NCBI RefSeq assembly: GCF_002138415.1 | Contig: NZ_CP015612.1 | Span: 2,210,001-2,274,000 of the forward strand | DNA: 64,000 bases | Direction: 5' to 3' | Source: Stenotrophomonas maltophilia | GTDB lineage: Bacteria; Pseudomonadota; Gammaproteobacteria; Xanthomonadales; Xanthomonadaceae | Shown here: in pieces, positions 33,782 to 41,370 of the stretch | How the letters are laid out: each line of letters starts with the position of its first letter | Numbering within the stretch: the stretch's first letter is position 1 | Notes under the pieces: model-generated | What the model saw: only the letters and a program-made list of their open reading frames with translations | Database searches by the model: none | What the model was told of the DNA's origin: nothing | Program-made: the position numbers and the translations under genes

Positions 33782-34452
33782 ATCCGCACCACCACCTGCA
33801 CGAATCCACGCTGATGAGCTATGCCGCGGGTGCGCTGCCGGCGCCGTTGAGCATCGTGGCCGGTGCTCATCTGGAGCAGTGCCCGCATTGCCGTCAGCGC
33901 CTGCGCGATGCTGAGGCGATCGGTTCGGTACTGCTGGAGCAGACCCAGCCGCCTGCAACCGACACGCGGCGCGAACAGTTGCGCGAGGCCATGCTGATGC
34001 AGCTGGCGACGGAAACCCCGACGGCCATGGCGGAATCCCTGCGCCCTATGCCGAAGGAGCGGCCCGAGGCCGATCCCGATCATCTGCCGGTGTCACTGCA
34101 TCCCTACTTTGGCACCTCGCTGGGTGACCTGCGCTGGCGTTGGATGGCGCCGGGGGTGCACTGCATCCGGGCTGAGCAGATGCCCTCGCTGATCATGCTG
34201 AAGATCGCCCCGGGCAAATGCCTGCCCATGCACAGCCATGGCCGCAGCGAGCTGACCCAGATTCTGCGTGGCTCGTACAACGATGCGCTGGGGTTGTTCG
34301 CACCGGGAGATGTGGCGGATCTGGATGAGGATGTCGAGCATCAACCGGTAACCGCGCCGGGCGTGCCGTGCATCTGTGTATCAGCGTTGGATGCGCCGTT
34401 GGTGTTCAGTGGCTGGCTGGCGCGTAAGATCCAGCGTTTCGTGAAGCTCTAG
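33778..34452 (+). CDS. chrR: ChrR-family zinc/cupin anti-sigma factor
   Basis: A 224-residue anti-sigma factor. The N-terminal domain keeps the zinc ligands of Rhodobacter ChrR at the same positions: H6, H31, C35 and C38 (AHLEQCPHC). The C-terminal cupin has the metal motif H152, H154, E158 and H188 (MHSHGRSELTQ, then EHQPV). In the model system ChrR holds sigmaE until singlet oxygen or organic peroxides trigger its turnover. GTG start at 33778 overlaps the sigma factor stop (GTGA), giving tight coupling. Full set of ligands suggests a working sensor. Confidence 0.94.
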   Translation: MNPHHHLHESTLMSYAAGALPAPLSIVAGAHLEQCPHCRQRLRDAEAIGSVLLEQTQPPATDTRREQLREAMLMQLATETPTAMAESLRPMPKERPEADPDHLPVSLHPYFGTSLGDLRWRWMAPGVHCIRAEQMPSLIMLKIAPGKCLPMHSHGRSELTQILRGSYNDALGLFAPGDVADLDEDVEHQPVTAPGVPCICVSALDAPLVFSGWLARKIQRFVKL

Positions 34453-34453
34453 G

Positions 34454-35155
34454 ATGAGTGCGGCGATGGCAACGGGCGCGCTACGGGTTCTGTTGACCGG
34501 TGCCGCGGGGCTGGTGGGGCAGGGTGTGGCCCTGGCCTGCCAGCGATCGCCCCGGGTCGCCAATCTGACCGCGCTGGTCCGGCACCCGGGAAGCCTCAAC
34601 GGCAGCGGCAGCGAACTGATCGTGCCTGACTTCCTCAGGATCGAGGAGCGGCAGGATGTTCTGTCGGGGTTCGATGCCTGCTTCTACTGCGCGGGTGCTC
34701 CACCGGTGGGCACGGCCGAGGCCGAGTACCGACGGGTGACGCTGGACACTACCCTGGCCGTTGCCCGCGCCTGGGCAGCGGCGAATCCGCAGGGGTGTTT
34801 CCTCTATGTATCCGGCGCCGGTGCGGATGCGCGAAGCCGGTTGATGCCGTTGCGGGTCAAGGGCGAAACCGAGCAGGCACTGCAGGCGCTGCCGGTTCGT
34901 ACGGTCATGCTGCGTCCGGGCGGCGTGCGCCCCGTGGAAGGCACCGGCACCCGTCATGGCCTGTTGAAGCCGCTGTACTGGGGTGGCGCGCCCTTGATGA
35001 AACTGGCTGGAGCGATTGCGCCGTCGCTGGTGACCAGCAACCTGGCACTGGGCCAGGCGATGATTGCGCTGGCCGGCAGGGAGCATCCGCCGGCCACGGT
35101 GGAGTGCGCGGACATCAACCGGATCGCAGCGCACCTTCGCGACCCGCTTTCCTGA
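34454..35155 (+). CDS. NAD(P)-binding Rossmann-fold protein (epimerase/NmrA-like)
   Basis: A 233-residue short-chain-type dinucleotide-binding protein that begins 1 nt after chrR. The glycine motif is LLTGAAGLVGQG (about residues 13-24), followed by ALVRHPGS and CFYCAGAPPVGTAEAEY. The SGAGAD and later MLRPGGVRP segments are like atypical SDRs. Its place as third gene behind sigmaE-ChrR recurs in related bacteria and suggests a role in the same stress response. Substrate unknown. It is convergent with the hybrid kinase, stop codons 2 nt apart. Confidence 0.85.
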   Translation: MSAAMATGALRVLLTGAAGLVGQGVALACQRSPRVANLTALVRHPGSLNGSGSELIVPDFLRIEERQDVLSGFDACFYCAGAPPVGTAEAEYRRVTLDTTLAVARAWAAANPQGCFLYVSGAGADARSRLMPLRVKGETEQALQALPVRTVMLRPGGVRPVEGTGTRHGLLKPLYWGGAPLMKLAGAIAPSLVTSNLALGQAMIALAGREHPPATVECADINRIAAHLRDPLS

Positions 35156-35157
35156 CC

Positions 35158-37557
35158 TCAGTGCGCCGCACCTTCCAGCGCGGCACGCACCGCCTGGGCC
35201 AGATCGCTGCGGGTGAATGGTTTGGGCAACAGCGCGGCTGCCCGGCCCTGGCTGCCGACCGCGTCGTGGTCGCGCGGATAGCCTGAGGTGAACAGGACCG
35301 CGACCTCGGGCCATCGCTCGCGCACTTCCCGCACCAGCTCCCAACCCGACATGCCGGGCATCACCACGTCGGAGAACAGCAGGTCCACCCGGGTGTCGGG
35401 ACGTTCCAGCAGGCGCAGTGCGGAGGGGCCGTCGTGCGCTTCCAGCACGCGATAGCCCAGCAGCCGCAGTGCATCGACGGTGTGCGCACGCACGTCATCG
35501 TTGTCCTCGGCCACCAGGATGGTCTCCTCGCGTGGTGAGTAACCGGCCAGGCCGGTCTGTGGTGCGCTGATCTCGCAGGGCAGGGCCAGCGCCGAACGCG
35601 GGAACATCATGGTGATGCTGGTGCCGCCGCCTTCCACCGAGTCGATCAGCACGTGGCCGCCGGACTGCTTGACGAAGCCATGCACCATCGACAGGCCCAG
35701 GCCTGTACCACGGCCGACCTGCTTGGTGGTGAAGAAGGGCTCGAACACGCGCGCGAGGGTGGCCGCGTCCATGCCGTGGCCGTTGTCGCGGACCCGCAGC
35801 ATCACGTACTCGCCAGGGGCTGCATCGGGGAACAGGGCGGCGTAGTCGTGGTCGAGATGGCTGTTGTCGACCTCGATCACCAGCCGGCCGCCGTGGGGCA
35901 TGGCATCGCGGGCGTTGACGGCCAGGTTGAGGACCGAGGCCTCCAGCTGGCTGACGTCGATCTCGACGCACCAGACGTCCTCGGCGGCGCGGATTTCCAG
36001 CTGTACCAGCTCACCCAGCGCACGCTGCAGCATGTCATGCATGTCCAGCAGCCGGTCGTTGAGGTTGGCGGCCTGGCTGTGCAACGGCTGGCGCCGGGCA
36101 AATGCGAGCAGGCGCTGGGTCAGGCTGGCGGCACGGCCCACGCCCTTGAGGGCATTGTCCAACGCACGGCTGACCATGGCGCCCGGCTCGCCGGCACGTT
36201 CGCTGAGCAGCATGGCGTGTTCGACATTGCCGGAAATCACCGTCAGGATGTTGTTGAAATCGTGGGCGATGCCGCCGGTGAGCTGGCCCACCGCTTCGAT
36301 CTTCTGTGATTGGCGCAGCGCATGCTCGGCCTGCAGGCGGGCAGTGGTTTCCACTGCCTCCGACACCACCGCCGTCACCACGCCTTCGGCATCCAGTAGC
36401 GGACGGAACGAGAAATCGTAGCTTCGGCGGCCCGTGGGCAGCTCCAGCTCCAGTGCATGCAGCGAGCTGTGCCCGTTCGCGGCAGCGGCAACGGCCTGAT
36501 CCACCAGGGGGCCGACGTCGCCGCTGGTGACGAACCACAGCGATTGCCCATAGCGCTGGCCCACAACGTCGGACTTGTCGGCCAGTACGGCAGCCAACGA
36601 CGCGACATTGGCGTCGACCACGCGGCCATCCAGGTCCAGCAGTACCTGATGCTGGAAACTGGATTCGAAGATGGCTTGCAAGCGTCGCTTGCTGGCCCGC
36701 AGTTCGGCGGTGCGAGCCTGCACCTGCCGTTCAAGCAGTTGGTTGTCTTCGCGCAAAGCGAGCTCGGCCTGCTTCAGCCCGGAGACGTCGCTGCCCAGGC
36801 AGATGTAACCGACCACGGCGCCGTCGGCGCCTCGTTCCGGCACGCAGTCCATCTGCACGAAGCGCGATTCGCCGCTGCGGTGGGCCAGTTCCACCTGGAA
36901 GCGGGTGCGCTCGCCCTGCAGCACCCGTTCGATGCTGGGCAGGGCGTGTTCGAACGCGGAAATGCCGCTGACATCGCGCGCCGTGCGGCCCAGCAGTTCG
37001 GCCAGGCTGACGCCGTGCCAGTCCAGGAAGGCCTTGTTGGCAAAACGGTAACGATGCTCCCTGTCGAGCTGGGCGATCAGAGCCGGAACGGCATCGGTGA
37101 CCTGCTGCAGCTGCGCCTGGCTGTCGTTCAGCGCGGCCTGCGCATTGGCCAGTTGGGTGCGCTCGTGCGCCTCCTGGCGGGCGCGTCGGATCGCATCCGG
37201 CAGACGTTGCAGGCGCTGCTTGACCACGTAATCGCGTGCGCCGCGGGTCAGGGCCTGTACCGCCAGTTCCTCGGTGAGCGTGCCAGAGACAAAGATGAAG
37301 GGCGTCTGCGGGATGCGCTCACGGGCCAGCGCCAGCGCGGCGTCGCCATCGAATCCGGGCAGCACATGATCGGCCAGGATGACATCGAAGGCGCGATTCT
37401 CGATCGCCTCGATGAAGGCATTGCGGGTCCACAGGCGCTCAGCCTCGAAGTCGAGGCCGGCCCGTTGCAGTTGTGCGGTGATCAACTCCGCATCAAGCGC
37501 ACTGTCCTCCAGCATGAGGATGCGCAGGCGCTCGCTGCGGCGCGATCCATCACGCAT
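35158..37557 (-). CDS. hybrid histidine kinase (REC-PAS-PAS-HisKA-HATPase-REC)
   Basis: A 799-residue soluble kinase. Receiver 1 (about 10-130: LMLEDSALD, ILADHVLPG, FVSGTL), PAS (about 150-265: YRFANKAFLDWHGVSL), coiled coil, a second PAS (about 300-415), HisKA with GGIAHDFNN, HATPase (NLAVNARDAMPHGG, VRDNGHGMD, GTGLGLSMV) and a final receiver (VAEDNDD, LLFSDVVMPG, PKPFTR). No membrane segments. It is the last of three genes with a receiver and a bacteriophytochrome, overlapping the receiver stop by 8 nt. It is likely a downstream partner in red/far-red light signalling, with its N-terminal receiver as the input. Confidence 0.93.
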   Translation of the reverse strand: MRDGSRRSERLRILMLEDSALDAELITAQLQRAGLDFEAERLWTRNAFIEAIENRAFDVILADHVLPGFDGDAALALARERIPQTPFIFVSGTLTEELAVQALTRGARDYVVKQRLQRLPDAIRRARQEAHERTQLANAQAALNDSQAQLQQVTDAVPALIAQLDREHRYRFANKAFLDWHGVSLAELLGRTARDVSGISAFEHALPSIERVLQGERTRFQVELAHRSGESRFVQMDCVPERGADGAVVGYICLGSDVSGLKQAELALREDNQLLERQVQARTAELRASKRRLQAIFESSFQHQVLLDLDGRVVDANVASLAAVLADKSDVVGQRYGQSLWFVTSGDVGPLVDQAVAAAANGHSSLHALELELPTGRRSYDFSFRPLLDAEGVVTAVVSEAVETTARLQAEHALRQSQKIEAVGQLTGGIAHDFNNILTVISGNVEHAMLLSERAGEPGAMVSRALDNALKGVGRAASLTQRLLAFARRQPLHSQAANLNDRLLDMHDMLQRALGELVQLEIRAAEDVWCVEIDVSQLEASVLNLAVNARDAMPHGGRLVIEVDNSHLDHDYAALFPDAAPGEYVMLRVRDNGHGMDAATLARVFEPFFTTKQVGRGTGLGLSMVHGFVKQSGGHVLIDSVEGGGTSITMMFPRSALALPCEISAPQTGLAGYSPREETILVAEDNDDVRAHTVDALRLLGYRVLEAHDGPSALRLLERPDTRVDLLFSDVVMPGMSGWELVREVRERWPEVAVLFTSGYPRDHDAVGSQGRAAALLPKPFTRSDLAQAVRAALEGAAH

Positions 37558-38017
37558 TGTGCTGCCCCGAGCCGTTGGGGCGATGCGGCGGCGGCTGGTT
37601 GGTGATGCCCCAGAACATGCCCAGGCCCTGGATGGCGTCGAAGAACTCCTTGAAGTCCACCGGCTTGACCACGAATGCGTTGACGCCCAGTTCGTAACTG
37701 CGCACCAGATCCTGCTCTTCGCGGGAGGAGGTCAGCATCACCACTGGCGTGCTGCTCAGGTTCGAATCGCCACGGACCTGCTCCAGCACTTCCAGGCCAT
37801 TCACCTTGGGCAGCTTCAGGTCGAGCAGCACCACCACCGGCCCGCCGTGGTTGGCGCCGGCGAATTTGCCTTCGCAGCGCAGGTAATCCAGCGCTTCGGC
37901 GCCGTCACGTACATGGATGACATCGTTCAGCAACTGGCAACGCGACAGCGCCGCCAGCGTCAGCTCTGCATCCTTGGGGCTGTCCTCTACCAGGAGGATC
38001 GGCCGCAGGTCCCTCAT
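37550..38017 (-). CDS. Rcp1-like single-domain response regulator
   Basis: A 155-residue receiver of the phytochrome-associated Rcp1 type: ILLVEDSPKDAELT, insertion with LRCEGKFAG, phospho-acceptor in VVLLDLKLPKVNG, TSSREEQD and VKPVDFKEF. The ATG at 38017 overlaps the phytochrome stop by 4 nt. In the family such receivers take the phosphate from the bacteriophytochrome kinase, and the tight gene order (bphP, receiver, hybrid kinase) suggests a phosphorelay. Confidence 0.94.
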   Translation of the reverse strand: MRDLRPILLVEDSPKDAELTLAALSRCQLLNDVIHVRDGAEALDYLRCEGKFAGANHGGPVVVLLDLKLPKVNGLEVLEQVRGDSNLSSTPVVMLTSSREEQDLVRSYELGVNAFVVKPVDFKEFFDAIQGLGMFWGITNQPPPHRPNGSGQHNA

Positions 38018-40254
38018 GGGTGATCTCCTGTGGAACGGGGTAGGGTGAAGTGGATCGTGGCGCCCTTGCCGGGTTCGCCCTCGGCCCAGGTGCGGCCGCC
38101 ATGGCGGCCGATGATGCGGCGCACGTTGGCCAGGCCGATGCCGGTGCCTTCGAATTCCTCGACGTGATGCAGGCGCTGGAATACGCCGAACAGCTTGTCC
38201 ACGTAGCGCATGTCGAAGCCGCAGCCGTTGTCACGCACGAAAAAGTGGTCTTCGTCGACGTTGCGCTCGTGACCGACCTCGATAACGGCCTGATCGCGCT
38301 CGCGGGTGAACTTGATCGCGTTGGCAAGCAGGTTCTGCCAGACCAGGCGCAGCATCGTCGGGTCGGCTTCGACCTCCGGCAACGGTGCAAGCGTCCACTG
38401 CACGTCGCGACCTGCGTAGTCCAGGGCCAGGCTGCGGCGCACATCCTCGGCCAGCGCGGCCATATCCAGCCGCACCCGGCCCAGCGTGGAGCGGCCCATC
38501 TGCGAGAAGCTCAGCAGGTCGTCCACCAGCGTTCCGGCGGATTTGGCCGACTCCACGATCGTATCCAGGAAGCGGCGCTCGGTATCGTTGAGGCGCTCGC
38601 CGGCCGAGCTGCCCAGCAGTTCCGAGTAACCGACGATGTGGCGGAATGGCGCGCGCAGGTCGTGGCTGACCGAATAGGAAAACGCTTCGAGTTCCTTGTT
38701 GCTGCGGACCAGCTGCTCGTTGAGCTCAGCCATTTCCTCGGCCTTGCGCAGCACGATGTCGACGATGGCCGTGCGCATTTCGTGCGCGGCATCGCGGTCG
38801 GCGTCGTTCCACGGCAGGCTGCGCTGCTGGACGATTTCCTTCCAGGCCTCGAAGGAGCTGCGCGGCGAAAGTGTTACGTCGGGTGCTTCGGTCTTGCGTG
38901 GATCGCCGCCCCAGCGCACGGTACGCACCACCTCCGGTCGGAACCACATCAGGTAGCTGTCGTGCAGCTGCGAGATGGACACCGCCAGTACGCCGCTGGC
39001 CACGTCGGACAGGCGCGCACCGGGCGCCCAGTCGGCTGCCAGATGGTCACTGCAGTACGTTTCCTGCCCGGCCTGCTGTGCGGCCAGCCAATCGGCCAGG
39101 GCCAACACGTCGGTCGCGGGCGGGCACTGGCCCACACGCATGCAGTCGCCCTTGTGCACAATGGCGGCGCCTGTGGCACCGGTCAGCGACAGCAGGCTGG
39201 CTTCATCGTGGCGCAGCGCAGCCATGAAATCCTCGTCGCCGGCCATACGTGCCAGCAGCTTGACCAGCACCGAGCGGCGCGCCACGCGCTCTTCGATGGC
39301 GCGTGCACGCTCCTTCAGGGCGATCTGCAGTGACAGGATCTGGCCCATGAATTCACAGGCGGTGCGCACGTGATAGGGCAGGCGGCGCGGCTGCACCGTG
39401 TGGCAGGACACCAGGCCCCACAGCTGGCCCTCATGCACCAGTGACACCGACATCGACGCGCCAGTGCCCATGTTGCGCATGTACTGCAGGTGCACGGGCG
39501 AAACGCTGCGCAGCACGGCCAGGCTCAGGTCGGTAGCCGGCGCATTGCGATGGTCCTCGGCCCGCATCAGCGGGGTAGGGGTATAGCTGTTGTCCGCGAT
39601 CAGGCGCACCCGATTGCGGCGGTACAGCTCGCGGGCCTGCGCAGGAATGTCCGACTCGGGGAAGCGCAGGTCCAGGTAGGACGGCAACAGGCCGTTGCCA
39701 TCCTCGGCGACCACGATGCCGTTCCAGCCGGGATCGAACTGGTAGACCAGGGTGCGGTCGAAGCCGGTCAGCCGGCGCATGTGCGCGGCCGCCAACTGGC
39801 ACAGATCTTCCACGGTGGTGGCCGATTCGATGCCGCTCATCAGTTCGCGGATCGACGGATACAGTTCTTCCAGCGAACCAGGCTGGCCGGGAACCGGCGC
39901 CTCCAGCTCGATCAGCAGATCGGTGGCGGAGCGATGCACCAACAATTGATGGCGGCCGTGGCCATCCAGGTGCACGGCGCCGACATGCGCGCTGCTGCCC
40001 ATCGTGGCCTGCTGGAACAGCGCCTGAAAGGGCGCCAGCACGCCGCCCAGTACCTCGCTGACATGCTGCATCAACGGTTCGCCGAACTGCTGCAGCAGTC
40101 CGGGATGACTGACGGCGCGCTCGCGCACCCGCAGGGACTGCGGTTCAACGACCAGAAGCACGCCGTAGGGTTGGATCGCGCCGGGGGTGTGGATCGGTTC
40201 GCGCGCGCAACTGGACAAGGCAGTGTCGTGCGTGGACTCGGCAGAAGGCATCAA
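38014..40254 (-). CDS. bphP: bacteriophytochrome histidine kinase
   Basis: A 746-residue red/far-red photoreceptor. PAS-GAF-PHY sensory core: the biliverdin-binding cysteine is C16 in SSCAREPIHTPGAIQPYG, the GAF has FPESDIPAQARELYRRNRVR (DIP motif intact), and the PHY tongue keeps LSPRSSFEAW. HisKA follows with FSYSVSHDLRAP and HATPase with NLLANAIKF, DNGCGFD and GTGIGLANV. All key residues are present, so it should bind biliverdin and autophosphorylate. No heme oxygenase gene (bphO), which often precedes bphP and makes biliverdin, is adjacent. It heads a three-gene operon. Confidence 0.96.
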   Translation of the reverse strand: MMPSAESTHDTALSSCAREPIHTPGAIQPYGVLLVVEPQSLRVRERAVSHPGLLQQFGEPLMQHVSEVLGGVLAPFQALFQQATMGSSAHVGAVHLDGHGRHQLLVHRSATDLLIELEAPVPGQPGSLEELYPSIRELMSGIESATTVEDLCQLAAAHMRRLTGFDRTLVYQFDPGWNGIVVAEDGNGLLPSYLDLRFPESDIPAQARELYRRNRVRLIADNSYTPTPLMRAEDHRNAPATDLSLAVLRSVSPVHLQYMRNMGTGASMSVSLVHEGQLWGLVSCHTVQPRRLPYHVRTACEFMGQILSLQIALKERARAIEERVARRSVLVKLLARMAGDEDFMAALRHDEASLLSLTGATGAAIVHKGDCMRVGQCPPATDVLALADWLAAQQAGQETYCSDHLAADWAPGARLSDVASGVLAVSISQLHDSYLMWFRPEVVRTVRWGGDPRKTEAPDVTLSPRSSFEAWKEIVQQRSLPWNDADRDAAHEMRTAIVDIVLRKAEEMAELNEQLVRSNKELEAFSYSVSHDLRAPFRHIVGYSELLGSSAGERLNDTERRFLDTIVESAKSAGTLVDDLLSFSQMGRSTLGRVRLDMAALAEDVRRSLALDYAGRDVQWTLAPLPEVEADPTMLRLVWQNLLANAIKFTRERDQAVIEVGHERNVDEDHFFVRDNGCGFDMRYVDKLFGVFQRLHHVEEFEGTGIGLANVRRIIGRHGGRTWAEGEPGKGATIHFTLPRSTGDHP

Positions 40255-40503
40255 GGGCGGGACTCATGATTCGTGGATGGCTGGAATGGCCCAGCGTCGC
40301 ATCCGGTATGCATGGATGGTGAAGCAAAATCGTGCATTCGCCTACCAGCACGTGCGCGTGAAGAACGTTTCATTCAAACCTGAACTCTTCATCTGGACAT
40401 TCCAACAGCACTTGCATGTTTCGCGAAAGGTACATGCGCGCTGCACGCGCGCTCGACACCGACTTGCCTAGAGTGAACGCACATTCCTGAGTGACCACGT
40501 CCC

Positions 40504-40797
40504 GTGAACCTGCAGACCTTGCCTTCAACGCCATACCGCATGCTTGCCGACAGCTGCCAGTTTGAACTGCTGGATGTGGATGCGTTGCAGGACCCGGCCA
40601 GTGGACGCCTGCTTCACCTCTACTCGCTGGTTGCACGGTGCATGAGCTGCGAAACGGTGTTCAAGGCCGAGGAAGGGCAGGGACTGGTCAGCCATACCGC
40701 CGCACGCGTGGTGCGATGCCCCACGGGTTGTGGCCAGCAGGCGTTCAAGCCGGCGTTGCTGCGTGCATGGCGGCCGCAGCGCGTCGCACAGGCCTGA
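40504..40797 (+). CDS. hypothetical small cysteine-rich protein
   Basis: A 97-residue protein starting with GTG at 40504. Two cysteine pairs, CMSC (about residues 46-49) and CPTGC (about 72-76), 22 residues apart, resemble a zinc ribbon or rubredoxin-like knuckle. The C-terminal tail is basic (FKPALLRAWRPQR). No family recognised. It is divergent from bphP across a 250-nt gap that is A/T-richer than average and should carry both promoters, and convergent with tspO. Confidence 0.6.
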   Translation: MNLQTLPSTPYRMLADSCQFELLDVDALQDPASGRLLHLYSLVARCMSCETVFKAEEGQGLVSHTAARVVRCPTGCGQQAFKPALLRAWRPQRVAQA

Positions 40798-40813
40798 GAG
40801 TCCTGATCCCGGC

Positions 40814-41299
40814 TCACAGCAACCCGGGATTGGCCCGCCACACCGCGAAGTTCAGCGCCGAGGCGAACGATATCCAGGCCAGGTAAGGCAGCAGCATCAC
40901 CGCCGCACCGCGATGGAGGCGTGCGAAGGCAACAACCGTTGCGCACACCAGCGTGATCAGTACCAGGATGTCGGCGAAGGCCAGCGCACCCAGTTTCCAG
41001 CCGAAGAACAGCCAGCTCCAGAGGGCATTGACGGCCAGCTGCACCAGATAGAGCACCAGGGCCGGCTGTGCGTTGCGCCAGCCGCGTTCGCGCCAGACCA
41101 GCCACGCCGCAATGGCCATCATCGCGTAGAGCAGGCTCCACACCGGGCCAAACACGCTGGCAGGCGGTGCCCAGGCAGGCCGGGCGAGGGTGGCGTAGAA
41201 GCTGGCGGCGGATGTCGATGCCCACGCGCCGACTGCCGCCGCCGCAAAAGTGACCACGCCCCATCCCAGAAGACCCATAACCTGTGAACGCCGCTTCAT
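40814..41299 (-). CDS. tspO: TspO/MBR family tryptophan-rich sensory protein
   Basis: A 161-residue five-helix membrane protein from the ATG at 41299 (15 nt further in than the longest frame). Family marks: FYATLARPAWAPPASVFGPVWSLLYAMMA, VWRERGW, VNALWSWLFFGWKLGALAFADI and LPYLAWISFASALNFAVWRANPG. TspO binds porphyrins and cholesterol-like ligands. In Rhodobacter it tunes photosynthesis genes to oxygen. Its nearness to a bacteriophytochrome and a singlet-oxygen sigma system fits porphyrin or light stress handling. Confidence 0.93.
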   Translation of the reverse strand: MKRRSQVMGLLGWGVVTFAAAAVGAWASTSAASFYATLARPAWAPPASVFGPVWSLLYAMMAIAAWLVWRERGWRNAQPALVLYLVQLAVNALWSWLFFGWKLGALAFADILVLITLVCATVVAFARLHRGAAVMLLPYLAWISFASALNFAVWRANPGLL

Positions 41300-41370
41300 T
41301 CCGTGCCGCTCCATCCTGCGTTTACACGCTCATACGAACGGAGGCGGCAAATGGATGCAGCCCGGGACGA

